Below, in pieces: positions 43,845 through 56,206 of a stretch of 64,000 bases of DNA. Below the pieces are notes generated by a model. It was not told the origin of the DNA and ran no database searches. It saw only the letters and a program-made list of their open reading frames with translations. Position 1 is the stretch's first letter. Every line of letters starts with the position of its first letter. Position numbers and translations under genes: made by a program. The stretch is from Zygnema cylindricum (lineage: Eukaryota; Streptophyta; Zygnematophyceae; Zygnematales; Zygnemataceae). Where the stretch lies: positions 1-64,000 of the forward strand of contig JBBHKE010001983.1 in the NCBI GenBank assembly GCA_037447655.1, read 5' to 3'.

Positions 43845-44796
43845 CCGATTACATGCGGACGTACCCTTACAATAGCAATTAGACGAAACAACTAGGAAGT
43901 TGCGCTGTTCCCTATTACCGATAAGTGTTCCGTAGTTTACCGTACTGTACGCCTGGAGGTGTAGACAGACAAGTGACAACGTCTGAACGACTGCCGAACC
44001 TCTACATCTGCTGTTGTCCTCGGGTGAGTAGGCGTCAACGGCTACTGTACTTACCGCCAACCTGCGGTATTGTAATAGCCTGTCCTTTTGAACTTTGAAG
44101 TTTGAAGTTGGAACCCACAAAACCGTACTCAAATGTAATTATCGTGAAGTATGAAATAAGTATGAATAACAGTACATCCTGTGTCGACATCAATGGAATT
44201 ATTCTCCGTGCACACTTGGCCAATTGGGATTCGGAGACCGCCAGTCGGAAGGTAAGAACTAAAGAAGCTTTCCCAACAAAACCGTCACTATTTATCCGAC
44301 AAGTGTGCACGGAGAAAAATGAGTCTAGAGACCTAAGAAAGCATCAACGCGCATGGCGATACACGGCGTATCGTACTCTAGTACTGTACTGTACACCTCT
44401 TAAATTCTTGTGCTGTTTCTGACTTTCTGTACAAATTCTGATATTTTGTACCGTGGTCGTCGATACTCTGGCCGAACACGCCTGTACGGATAGTCAAAGT
44501 ACACGATGTAGACTTTCACAAACGTAATGCAGACTTTACAGTTTACACGAAGATTTGACTATGAGGAATTTCAAACACACTGCCTTTGACATACTCTACA
44601 TTATTTCCATATATTCTACTTCACCTACATTATTCTGTGATTAGTCACTTGATTACTACTTCTTTGCCTGTCTATCAAGTTGATAATTTAAATTTCTGAC
44701 TGTCATAACTATTATCATATTGTTTATTATATCGCCACATCTACATCAAACTTTTTTTTCTTCTTTTTTCTGCTTCCATTTAGAAAACCTTCAAAA
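43845..44796. other. Intergenic and upstream region of the SNARE gene
   Basis: Contains a 17-bp perfect inverted repeat TTCTCCGTGCACACTTG (44,202-44,218) / its complement (44,300-44,316). The sequence from 44,299 to 44,395 is repeated imperfectly at 58,140-58,234. A pyrimidine-rich stretch (44,745-44,785) precedes the ATG at 44,797 and may be the 5' leader. No TATA box is clear. Confidence 0.5.
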
Positions 44797-47578
44797 ATGA
44801 GCAGACGACCAGTTATCATGGATGATGACGACGGAGGTTTCGGTAGTCATTATCGAGCTCCGAAAAAGAAGGAAGAAAGACCTCGATCGGAGGGACTAAC
44901 TGTAAGAGAGCCACGTGTTCCAAAAGCAAAAGCTCGACAAGCAGCCAATCAAGCTGCTTCCAGTCAGGCGGAAGAAAATGAAGAAGTCTATGATCCTTTA
45001 TCAAAATATGACAATTCAAGAGTGACAAATGATGCTTTTGAATATGATCCTTATGCTGATAATCCACTTCGCCGTGCGGAGCAGAAAGAATTAGAGCAGC
45101 TTGCGGTAAAAAAGTCAAAGGAGGTTACCAGTGATTTACGACGAGCTCTTAAGGTATCGGAAGATACCAAGAATATCGGTGCTCAGACTCTTGTAACTTT
45201 ACATGAGCAAGGAGAACAGCTGGTCCGTACGCACGAGAAGGTTGTACAAATGGAGCAAGAGTTATCACAGGTGTGTATTTTCCATGCATGGATGTGTCCG
45301 TTTCTCCCTCTCTTCGTTTTTTTGCATTATTTCTCGACAGTTAATTAGCTGCAACAGAAACTTCATTTTAGTGACAAAGTCAACTTGTCAGAATTGCGTT
45401 TGCTTGTTCAAGATTGTGAGGTCCCTTGTTGTCCACATTAGTTATTTTGGAATGAGGTTTTTTTTCTTTAATCACATGGTTTATGATGGATTTGGCTTAG
45501 TTCTGACTTAGATAGTTAAGTACTGCTCTTTTCTCCTCCCCTTTTCTTCCCGTGGTCAGTGTGAACAAACTTTGTGTTGCCTCGGTGATGTGACAGGCAT
45601 CTCATGTAGCTAGCATTTTCGACAGCATTTTATTTTATTTTATTTTCATTTTCTATTTTATTATGATACGAGTTTTATCTGAGCTTCCAACAACTTAACT
45701 TCGTGTCATTCTTTGTAAAAGCAATGGTGAGACACTTTCATGTGTCTGCATGTTTGATAAATTTATAGAAAGGGTGTTTTTTCTAATTTCCATGGCCTCC
45801 TTATCATTGTCGCTTCATTTGTCTCTTTGCCCCAAATTACAGGGAGAAAAGTTGTTAGGCAAATTGGGGCCCATGTTCTCATTTGGCTGGAAGCCCAAGA
45901 AAGGAAAGAAGATTACGGGGCCCTCATATACACCAGGTGGTTTTTTCTTTCTTTGTATTTGTACCTTTGCAGAATGTTAATTTCTTTTCCACGATTTATA
46001 TTCCCTTATGCCTATTTAAGTTGGAAACAGCCCCGAGATGGTTCCTTGTGAATATACTTTTAGCCTTTATGTCTCCATAAAAAAAAATTGTCAAATTAAC
46101 TGTAACTGAGTCTTTCCGAGTACATGATGAGTTTCATGTCATATGGCTCCTTTAATAACGGTTTTTGGTTTGTGATTGCAGGTGAAAAAACTGCCTATGA
46201 CACTACTTCTCGCAGCGAACTTGGTTTAAAAAAGAAAGGAGCGACTGGGACGAGAAGCGGTGGAGGATGGGAAGACGAAGTGGAAGTGAGTGGCTGGTGT
46301 GAAAGTCCTTGATTGAAAAAATGCCATGCTGCAAAAGGTTGTCAAAGTGGTTCTGCCAGTCTCCTTTTTGTGAAGTACCTCGCTGATTGCTAGTAAAGTA
46401 AAAGACTTTTGTAAGACCGGAATTTGAATCAATGTTACTAATGTAAAGCTTGGATGAAAGAAGGTCCATGTAATGTCCCTGTCCGCCTATCCAATCAGTG
46501 TTTTTTAAACTGTTCTGTGTTTCGAGGTACCTGTACACCTTTAAATTCTGAACAGGGATGTGATTTCTCTGTTATCATTTTTCGTGTAGATTCACTCAGG
46601 GTTTTGCTATTAGGCCATCATTTTGGCATGAGTTGTGAAATGACAGTTGTAAATGACAAGTTCATGGTGTACAAGGCTTGTTTTGTTGGCTTTTTGTTTT
46701 TTTACTCGATTGTATGACTGTGGCTTCTAGATTACCTCAGAAGTCAACCTTAGCTTCTCTTTTAGTGTGAGAACTCCGCTTATTACCAATATACATAAAT
46801 GTGATGGATGTTAATGGTCCATTTTATGTTGTCGCAGGCAGAAAAGGACGAACAGGATGACATTTTGGATGCAGTAAGCGCTAATTTGGCCGACTTGAAG
46901 AACATGGCCTTAGATATGGGGCGTGAATTGGCCTCGTAAGTTACTTTTCTTTTGCTATCCTTCTTTTGCTTTTTCACTTTCAGCACACAGTTTAAGAGCA
47001 CACAGAACCGGATGACGCAGTCTTAAAAAATTCAGAAGCATTTGTTGACAGGTCAAAATATTGAATTGGTCGGGAATAGTCAACAAACACAGGATGAACG
47101 TGAATGTATTGAGATATGGGACATTTTTAAAATCAGCAAAAGTTTCTTTTAAGCCTTCCGATTCAGGGAAAAAAAACTGGATTTCTTGACAGCTGAGAAC
47201 AGGGAAGGGGGTTGTTGGTGCACTATTAATGATTTGAACCTCACACGCCATAGCATCTCCGTCTGAGGGATTTTTCATTTTTTCAACTCTTTGTCGTGTT
47301 AATTTTATATCTTTGACGGACAAGTCTGTTAGATTTTCCTTTTTTCTTTCTCTTTTGTTGATGTTTATGTATATGTCTACAAGTCTGACAGTTTTGTCAT
47401 TTTTTTCCTTCTCTTTGTCATGTTTGTTTTAATTGTTTGTTGTTTTGTTTGTCATTTATGGTATGACTCTGACAGACAAGAGAAGGCCATCGATGATTTG
47501 ACGGTTGACTCGACAACAATGGCTGCGAGGCAACAGGGGGCGAATGCTCGAGGACGAAGAATTCTTGGCCGGAGATAA
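44797..47578 (+). CDS. Qbc-SNARE, SNAP33/SNAP25-like
   Basis: A plasma-membrane/cell-plate type SNARE that contributes two helices to the four-helix fusion bundle with syntaxin and VAMP. Exons: 44,797-45,270; 45,843-45,936; 46,182-46,285; 46,838-46,935; 47,476-47,578, all with GT-AG introns in matching phase; product about 290 residues, close to plant SNAP33 proteins (about 300). N-terminal basic/disordered part, then YDNSRVTNDAFEYDPYADNP and the Qb helix (about 93-158) with LHEQGEQL, zero-layer Gln at about 138. The linker SFGWKPKKGKKITGPSYTP lacks the palmitoylated Cys cluster of animal SNAP25, as in plants. The Qc helix (from about 225) has LKNMALDMGRELASQEKAID, zero-layer Gln included, and ends GANARGRRILGRR. 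Everything seen suggests a functional gene. Confidence 0.93.
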
Positions 47579-48645
47579 GGTTTTATTCCATACTGTTTTC
47601 TTTAGTGTTTTCTTTGACAACAATATGTCAGGAATACTACTGTATCAGAGAAAAAAGAACAGTTGTCTGTATAATCTTTACATGCTCAGTGGCTGAAATG
47701 CTCCTACCTTTGTATTCTTTTCTTAAGGTTTAATATAAGACCGATACAAATGTTTAACAGAAAAGTAAGTAATACAAACTACTATTTTTGCGAGGTTCAC
47801 GAAGCTGAGCTCTGTAGAAGCGATTTCTGTTATAGATCTTTATTTTTTACCAGTATTAAATGCCCCTTTTTGTTTGGGGAAAACAGGCAATTCCGTCCAT
47901 ATCGGAAGATGTGGATGTGCTACTCAATTAGTTGTTTTTTTTTTTTTTTTTGGTTGACTAGATTCATTTTTTTTTTCTCCACTTTTTTCCGTTTCTCCTT
48001 GTCTTTTTTTCCCCTCCCATTTTACTAGGGCTTCATTCAATATTTGTTATTCGTGAATTCTCAGTTTTGAGATACGTCTCTATTTTCAAAATGTTATTGT
48101 AAAGAAAAAAAAGGCGAATAATTTTCTCCCCTACAAATTGATCAGTGGTTAAATGGAGTCATATGCCCATGAATTCTTCTCTTTCTTTGCGTTTCTTTGG
48201 GTTAGCCTCTAGACCTTTGGGTTTTGATGGTTTTGTATTGATTTTCATTGCCGGCTTTATTGTTTTTTTTTGCCGGCTTTATTGTTTTTTTTTTTTTGGT
48301 TTTAGAAATTTCTAAAACTCCTCGGGTGCTGGATTTTAGAAACGGAGGATCATGGTTAATCATTTGTTTTTGTAAGATAAAGTTTGGATGTGTTATTTCA
48401 ATGATCTCTTTTAACTGTCTTTGACCAGATTATGTACCAATCTAAGTTAGTAAATGTAAGTTTTTTTCTTTTTTTTATTGCGAAACCAAATAACTACAGC
48501 GCCCATTTTTATTAACGTTAATAACACAAATTTTGTCGCGGCTTTTTTTGGCCCAAAATTATAAATCAGTGTTATGAACATTACAATAGAATTGACGCCA
48601 ATATGTTTTAATTGTGTTAGCCACTTTATATTATGTTTGTAAAAA
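47579..48645. other. 3' flank of the SNARE gene
   Basis: T-rich, no gene. AATATAAG near 47,733 could be part of the 3' UTR end. A GCCGGCTTTATTGTTTTTTT duplication occurs at about 48,251-48,296. Confidence 0.5.
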
Positions 48646-49018
48646 GTAAAGACAAGGAGAGAAAGAGGGGTAAACATAGAGAGAAATGATGATAGGGGGA
48701 TAGAGGGAGGGAGGGAGAGGGAGGGAGGGAAAGAGGGAGAGAGGGAGAGGGGGGGGGGGGAAGAGGGAGAGAGGGGGAGAGGGGGGGAGGGGTAGGGAGG
48801 GAGAGGGGGGGGGGGGAGAGGGAGAGGAGGGGGGGGGAGAGGGGGAGGAGGGAAGGGGGGAAGGTGGAGAGGGGGAGAGGGAGAGGGGGAGAGGGAGAGG
48901 GAGAGGGGAAGAGGGGGAGAGGGAGAGGGGGAGAGGGGGAGAGGGGGAGAGGGGGAGAGGGGGAGAGGGGGAGAGGGGGAGAGGGGGAGAGGGGAAGAGG
49001 GGAAGGGGAGATAAAGAA
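48646..49018. repeat. GA-rich tract (GGGGGAGA units)
   Basis: About 360 bp of nearly pure purine on the plus strand, (GAGGGG)n and GGGGGAGA units. Open frames on the other strand are Ser/Pro/Leu artefacts. Confidence 0.9.
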
Positions 49019-49289
49019 AAAGAAATGAGTCACCACAACCTTTTTTTAATCAAAATCGTCAGAGACATTGATTTGATGTGCATTTGAAAAACATTTTTTT
49101 TGGACAAAGAAAAGATTCTACAATCGAAAAATTTCGTCTTCTTCAAACTAACATTTTGACTTTTACTTGGCGAAAAAGAAAAGATCCTTGTCAATTTTCA
49201 TAAACGTTTTACTCTTTTGGAGTTTTTTTTTTTTTTTTTCTTTCTAAACCTTAAATTTTTTAAAGGCTACATTCTTCAAAGACCTTTAT

Positions 49290-49587
49290 TTTTTTTTCCC
49301 CCTCAACTTCCTCTCTCTCTCTCCCCCACTTTGTCTCTCCCTTTCTTTTCTCTTTCCCTCCCTCCCTCCCTCTTTTCCTTCCTTTTTTCTTCCCCCCCCC
49401 CTTCCCTCCCTCTCCTTTCCTCTCCCCCTCCTTTATTTCTCTCCCTCCTTTCTTCTTTCCCTCCCTTTTCCTCTTCCTTCCTCCCCTCCCTCATTCCTTC
49501 CTTCCCTCCGCTCCCTCTATCCCCTTTTTTCCCCTCCCCCCTTTGTCCCCCTATTCCCCCCTCCTTCCCTCCCTCCCTCTTCCCCTA
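49290..49587. repeat. CT-rich tract
   Basis: About 300 bp of nearly pure pyrimidine on the plus strand (CCCTCCCT, CTTTCC units), only 270 bp from the GA tract of opposite strand sense. Confidence 0.9.
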
Positions 49588-51526
49588 ATAGCCAACGATG
49601 CTAGCAAATACTTAGCTTTTACAGAAATACACCTTATTACTGAAAAATAAATGGAATAAAAAATGAAAATGAAAAACTTCATAATTTCTACTTCTATAAT
49701 TTACATCATCTTTTTTCCTTTCAAACCAAAAAAATGAACCTCCTAAAAACCTCTTAATTTCCCTCTTTCCCTTCCTCGAACTCATCATTCGACCCCCCAA
49801 TATCACACTCCATACAACATTCTGAAATATCGCCTCCTCGTCCATTGTTGCCTCTTTCTTCTCAAACCATCCTCATTCTGACCCACTCATTCCGAGCCAC
49901 TCATATAGTGCAGTTACGGAATCGCTGTCCGCATACGTCATTTTCTATTCGTATTTTCCCGCAGTCATACACAGTACAACGTCAAACTTGACGGTTAAAG
50001 GTTTGACTCATCCTAACGCCCAAATTACTTCTCCCAATTTTGATGCGACAAGTTTTTTTTGCTCTCGTGCGTAAACTGTATTCACGCATGGAAAGAAACA
50101 ACCGTACGGTGTTCAGGTATTCCCAAGGGAATGGCTCAAAACGAGTCCGCCCCAAATGAGTATTTTGATATTATTTTCTCAATTGTTATCATAAATTAGT
50201 GTTTGTAACACGATTCAGTTGATTGGCTGGTAATGGTTCGCGTATCAGAACATAATTTAAAATAGCTAAATATTGTAGAATGTTGACGCTAAATAATTCA
50301 CTAACTCTATGGGCGGCATCATTGACGTTTTGAAGGAGTTATATGTTAGTCGTTAGGGCGTGGGCTGGAACGGCGCCTGTTCGCGTTACTGTGTTTCCAT
50401 CGTGCGACTCCAGTTTCTGAACGCGATGCGGGTTTTGACCACGTATTCTTAGAAAAGCTGCCGGCTATCGCTGTTACTTTGAGCGCCTCAAAGTTCTGAC
50501 GGTCATTCTCGAAACGGTGTAGATTCCGTACCTATATGTACGAATTCTGATTGAAAAAGAGTGAAATGACGTATGCCAGTATCATTTTCCTGCAGTTACA
50601 TGCCCACAAATTCCTATATCTGGGCCCTGTTCACGTTAAAGTTTAAACACTGAACTGCGATGCCCCAGCCATGCATTCATTGTGTATCTTGACGCTTGAC
50701 GGGACATTGTTTGTGAATTTCTAGTGACGTGGTAGTACACACGCTTGAAGATTTGCCCAACAACCGACACCAATCAATTTGCAGCATTTTCCTACGACTT
50801 TAATTGACGTGGTGAGACACATCGCACACGCTTGAAGATTCACCATGATGCGACTGCCAATCATAACTCCCTTGTCACATGGTATGTAAGTGAAAGCACT
50901 TTATCCGTTCACGTGGTATGTAAGTGAAATCACTTTATCCGCGCGCATTGAAGTACCGCCGAACCTTCGATCATCTCGCGGTCTGCACTTGGGATCAGTT
51001 TTTGGCCACATGGAAGGGGTGAACCTGGTCGTGATTTGTCTTCTTCGTGAGACATGAAGTTGCAGACAAATCTGCACGACGGAAATCCACAAAGTCGAGC
51101 GAAGAATTTCAGGCAGAGTCCAGGTGTCGAACTCACTACATGCTGTAGACATATGTCACGTGTCAGTCTCATTTGTTGATGAACGGTAATTATTTTTTAT
51201 GAGTACAATACTGTATTACAATACTGCATCTTGCGTTTTTCGCATAGTGGTTCAAATCGTGCGATTTTTTCCTTTTTTCCTATTTTTGCGTATAGTTCGT
51301 GACTTTTGAAAAAGTCGCAAGAAAGGAAAGTCTTTATTGCAAAAATTGCGATGGCAAAACCATCTGAGTACAAAAAGTGTAAAACTGAAAAAACATTTGG
51401 AGACTACAAGAGTCACAAGAAAGTAATCTACGCCTAAAAACTGAAACGAAACAAAGCAATACTAACAAGAGCAAAGAACCAAAACAAAATAACAACCGAC
51501 TTAGACCGCGGACAAAATGAAAAAAC
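49588..51526. other. Intergenic DNA with a 35-bp tandem duplication
   Basis: No gene supported. ACATGGTATGTAAGTGAAAG and its repeat ACGTGGTATGTAAGTGAAAT form two adjacent 33-35-bp units at about 50,877-50,941. The right end (51,300-51,526) is A-rich on the plus strand and may be the 3' UTR of the minus-strand retroelement that follows. Confidence 0.5.
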
Positions 51527-53110
51527 CTAGACTAGACTACCCCTAGACATACTAAGGTCCACAACCACGGAGACCATGGATGTGAACCTGGTCCCTTGGC
51601 GGAAGGTATGGAAGACCTCGCTGGTCCCATTTAGTGTGCTACGTCGAAGGAGAGCCGCAGGTTGCGCCGGTTGAAGTGCAATTGAGACACTTTGTCGGTA
51701 GAACGCAACTAAAAGACTCGGTGGAGGACTCCCTGGACCCCGGGATTCAAACATTTTTCGCGCACAGTGGCGAAGGAAGTCATCGAGGGACTTGTCCAAA
51801 GATCCAAAAATCTCCACTGCAAATGGGACAAATTGGTCCGACGGGTCTCGGTGAGCGTAGTCTCTTTCTTTTGTAGCCGCTGCGCCCCGAGCCGCCACAC
51901 ACGAATGCGAAGCCGCGCGAGATGAAATGTGTGTCCCAGCCGGATCTGTGAGGACCACATCGCCAAGCGTCCTTCCAGCACCATGAAGAAAAACCAAGTC
52001 AACCCGAGGGCTCCGAGAACCCTTAGATTGGGGCCGCGGTGGAAGTATATTAGAAACCTCACGTTTGACGGTGTAGCCCGCCTCGGCACCAATGGCAACA
52101 ATGGCATCTCGCACCAAATCATGCGCGACAGTTCGTTCTCCCCCATGCAAGCAACGAAGCAAATGGACCCCCTCAGCATCAATGGGTTGATTACAAACGC
52201 ATCGAGCCCCCCCCAAAAGTGGAGGGTGAGGCAAACCCAACCGCAAGGGTATAGCAGAAGTAAATTGGTCAGACGATAGACGGAGCGTCAAAAAAGTTGG
52301 TGTTGCTTGTAGCCACGCACCAGCCCCAAGCCCAAAACACGAACGTAAACGAGCATGCGCTTGAGCAGAAGGTAGCGTCTCCAAGAGGTTCGCAAAATCA
52401 GCGGCGACCACTTGCTCAGATATGCGTTGTTGAAGTTAGAAGTTAGTGTCGGCCATGAGAGAATGAAAAGGTGGAACTTGGTTTTGAGATTTCGGGGGAA
52501 GTAGTCCACGAGCGGAAAGGAGAGCTCGGTGAAATGGAAACAACCCGTCTTACACCTTAGAGACAACTTGCGTCAGAATGGGGACATCATCCACAATGAA
52601 ACGAGAAAGTGATGGTAGGAACCACCGAAGCCCAACTACCCAAATACGCGGCTGGCGCAACTTTGGCCACGGAAATCAAACCTAAACCGCCGGTAGAATA
52701 GGGAGGTTGGCTTGTTGATGAGCGAGTGTCCCCTCCGGACGATCAAAAATCCCATGCCGGTTGCTGGCTCTAAAGTGGCAACATCACCCAAAGGACCCCC
52801 AAGAGGAAAGAGTAGCCTGTTGGGCTGAGCATTAAAGGATCGAACAAAAGGGAACAATTGATTGATAGGTGAAGGTGCATGTCGTAGTTCTCGGAAAATA
52901 GCATTACGGTCAATTGTATTGAAGGCGTTAGCCACATCCACCTGAAGGACCACCCAATCCGGATGCAGATCCAAAACAGTTCGCAAGCCATGGATAACCG
53001 CCTCGCAACCCCCTTTTGTAGCAACACCAAATTGATGCGGCGAAAAGGGGAGGGTTATAGTAATTAGTTCTGTTCCAGTCAGCGTTGCAGGTAGTGGAGC
53101 GTAGACCGAG
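51527..53110 (-). pseudogene. Non-LTR-type reverse transcriptase with zinc knuckle and restriction-like endonuclease
   Basis: Reverse transcriptase part (52,636 to about 53,100, minus): HQFGVATKGGCEAVIHGL, then WVVLQVDVANAFNTIDRNAI with the first catalytic D, and PFVRSFNAQP. The catalytic box with the DD pair is lost in a degraded stretch (52,411-52,640). The 294-residue frame 51,527-52,411 is intact: thumb-like AIPLRLGLPHPPL, a C-X-C-X9-H-X3-C knuckle (RCVCNQPIDAEGVHLLRC), then HDLVRDAIVAIGAEAGY, SPRVDLVFLHGAGRTLGDVV and DQFVPFAVEIFGSLDKSLDD, the arrangement of restriction-like endonuclease (REL) retroelements, with PD-(D/E)XK-like residues. 5'-truncated; a MITE starts about 15 bp beyond. 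GC content is higher than that of its flanks. Confidence 0.7.
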
Positions 53111-53124
53111 GTTCAGGTACAGTA

Positions 53125-53633
53125 CACCGCGCATCGTAATTAGAGTAATGAAAAAATTAGAGTAAAAAAAGAGAAAAAAATAATTAGAGTAATTTACTCT
53201 AATTTATGTGATAGAACTGTTTCAGGAAGGAATTTACTCTAATTTATGCGGTGTACTCTAATTTGGCAAGTTAATATCCTCTACTGTAAATAAGGTATTC
53301 GTACAGAATCTGACAAAATATACAGTTTATCGTCACTATGACGTTTGCACTACGCGGATTGTTAAAACTTAAAACGCAGTTACATGATAATGGCTTGTAT
53401 TAAATCATTATTTGTACTTTTTTTATTTATAAAAGTACAATTTTGCACGGACGGACGTCAACCGTGCTCCACACTATTTAAAACGAACATATATTAGAAT
53501 TAAAAACGCTAATTAAACCTTACCTTAAATAGAATAATGAAAAAATTAGAATCATTTACTCTATTTGATGTGATAGAGTCGAAATTTCGAGCGACCGAAT
53601 TAGAGTAATTTACTCTAGTTACGATTCGCGGTG
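53125..53633. mobile_element. TA-flanked MITE (mariner-like), copy 2
   Basis: Left end CACCGCGCATCGTAATTAGA, right end reverse complement CACCGCGAATCGTAACTAGA. TA on both sides (53,123-53,124; 53,634-53,635). Internal AATTTACTCTAATTTATG is repeated. 509 bp, no transposase. Confidence 0.8.
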
Positions 53634-54317
53634 TAGTGGTCCGATTTGGTCCGATTTGGTCCGATTTTGGACTGGTGTTCAGAAGACAGGCATCTGGTCC
53701 GTTGGTTCGCAGGTCGACCGTCGTTCTTGTGACAGTTGGCAGTCAGTTAGGTCGGGTGTTGGTTATCTTGTTGTGCTCGCACTTTGTTTGTGGAATGGAT
53801 CAATGAATTCTACATATGTGACTTTTTGTCTATGAGCGACTCTGCTAAGCTGCTATCCGCTCTGTTAATCGCTTTCGCTGTTTAGTGTTTCCCTATTTTA
53901 AAGCTATGCTGCAAACGTTTTGTAACCGGCATGTTATTCGTACATAACTTTGACGGCCTAACATGTCGGTGCGTAAAGATGCACCGACCGCTTAGAATCT
54001 TAGATCCTTTCCAATGAGCAAGTTACTGTTGGCTAAAATATCTCCGGCATCCCCGATGAATAACTTTCACAGATATTTCCGAATGGTACGTCCGCAAATA
54101 ACTTTGTCATCTGTTCCTTTTTAACAGCGTTAGAATCTCCGAATAGTACTTAGGTACGATCTGTCCCAAAGGCGACAACACCGTTCGATCTTCGGGCCTG
54201 AACCCTCAAAATCTGACATCGCCGATCAAAGCCGAAATCCTTGCTGCACTATCGCATCTTGGAATATAAATCCGCCATTGGAGAATAAATTCCCATCCGG
54301 AATCTAAACCCGCCTTA
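53634..54317. other. Intergenic DNA, short tandem repeat
   Basis: GTCCGATTTG occurs three times in tandem at about 53,639-53,668. No gene supported. Confidence 0.5.
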
Positions 54318-55158
54318 GGGTAACCTTCCATCAGGCGAAAAGTGGGGTTGTTTACTGGAGAAAGTACCGTTCCGTACTAGGCCGTACTGTTTTTTTTTTT
54401 TTTTTTTTCAAAAGATGTTTACTAAAAATTCGTTGAGATTCTCCAGACTTCTTGGAGAGAACTATCACCGTCCGATTTTCAATTTTCGACGCAAATGCTT
54501 CTTGTTTCCAGTACGTAGCTAGTCTCCTCCAACTGTCCTCGGGAGGAGAGTTTGTGATTACTGGACGCGTGTTTTGGTCCACTTGTAAAGTCAGAGTCGA
54601 TCCACGACAGACGTGAAGTAATAAACTTACATGTGGCAATTGGAGTGTACCGTGTGACATGAAAGCCAGCCTGTTCAATTAAAAAAATGCAATCCTCTTC
54701 CGTTTGGTTTCTATTGTTCGTATTAAGAAGGATTAATATGAGAAGTATAAGTTCAATCTTGCAGAGATACACATAAAAATGTGACAGATGTCACCTAATA
54801 TGGCAGAGGCTTTCCGTTGGAGGCAGGCGTTCAAATAAAAGCCATGGCAACTGTGAGGAAGATAGGGTTTGTTTTTACAAACCCTAATGAAGGTACACAT
54901 AGTAGGCTACTGTAAAGTATACTTGTACAGTACCGTATAGTATTTTAAATACATTACGTTGGTACACATTTCTCGTTTTGACTTTCCATTGATGATATTT
55001 TGCAGATTTTCAAAATCTTTACTCTAACCTACGTGGCGCCAATCATAATTGAGAAACGATGTTAACTGGCATGACATAATGGAAGGCCGTGCCAGTAAAC
55101 ATTAGAAATAGAGGTCTCCGCATGTTTACTGGGACCGCCTAATGGAGAACAGGCTGCC
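54318..55158 (+). mobile_element. Harbinger-like MITE, copy c
   Basis: Left end GGGTAACCTTCCATCAGGCG, right end reverse complement containing CTCCATTAGGCGG. Both sides flanked by TTA (54,315-54,317; 55,159-55,161), an exact 3-bp TWA duplication. The left 150 bp aligns with 58,660 onward (GCGAAAAGTG, GATTCTCCA, CCGTCCGATT). 841 bp, T18 homopolymer inside, no transposase. Confidence 0.7.
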
Positions 55159-56206
55159 TTACGGGTACGTCCCCCTAAAAGCGATACTTTGAAAAAATAT
55201 TTTGGACTGTAGTGGAGTGTTCCGTACTACTTTGAAAAGCGTCCCTATGTGCGAAAATGGAATCGAAACTTTGAAATGTGACGGTTGTAGACATAGGTAC
55301 AACTTTGTGACGGTTGACGACGACTACGAAATTGGTGACGCCAACAAAAACAGCGACAGTTGTAGACGTCTACAATTTTGTAATTTTGTGACATGGCAGA
55401 TGTTTTGGGTTTTGTAACATTGTGACGTCACGCTCAATTGTGACGTCACACATTCAAGAACTTTCTGCCATGGATACCCGATTTCGTTTTCTCTACTTTT
55501 TACGCTCTACTTGCTATAAAAATATACATAAATATAGTCAAAATATTTTTTTTCAAATATATTTCATTTCATACCAGTTTAGTCGTGCCTCATTCTAGGA
55601 AGTGTGAGATAAAAGTGATAGTGTGAGAGGGAGAGGGGAGAGGCGACGGCGATGCAAAATTCTACCGAGGACCCATGAATGAAAGTGGAGGTCCGAGACC
55701 CCTGCAGATTTTCTTCCGTACATGCACGCGACGGGCAGGGAGAAAAAATAGCAAGTACTCTCCCTCGTCCTAAAATTTTCTCACTCGTGTGACACGTGCG
55801 TGGATCATTTCTCATTCGTTGTTTGTGTGGTACTTTCCCTGAAATCAGGTCGCGAGGTGATTTTTTATGAAGTTTTTTGACGGGCTGGATTCTCTTGCCC
55901 GGGGGTAGAAAAAGGAAAACGCCAAAATGCGTTCACATGACGACAAACATGAAGTACATTCAAAGTATCCACTTAAAGTTTGCTGTACTTTAAAATAAAT
56001 TGATTTTAATGTACGGCTAAATTTTTTATCGTACGAAAATGCGAAAAAGACAGATTAAAGTCGATACTTTAATACATGGGCCGTACCCTTAGACCCTCTT
56101 TAAGACTTTTGAGATTTTACATCCCTTTCTGATTTCTCTCGTCAAAATTGTCCTTTTCCTTCTCATATTTCTTTTCCTTCGCTTGTTATTTCCGTACGTC
56201 GCAATC
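55159..56206. other. Upstream region of the secreted-protein gene
   Basis: No other gene supported. Two perfect TGACGTCA palindromes at 55,423-55,430 and 55,441-55,448, 18 bp apart, are bZIP-type sites but lie about 760 bp before the ATG. A pyrimidine-rich leader (56,120-56,190) precedes the start codon. Confidence 0.4.

Noticed and set aside
48626-49036. A Ser/Pro/Leu repeat frame of 136 codons
   Set aside because: It is the reverse strand of the (GGGGGAGA)n tract.
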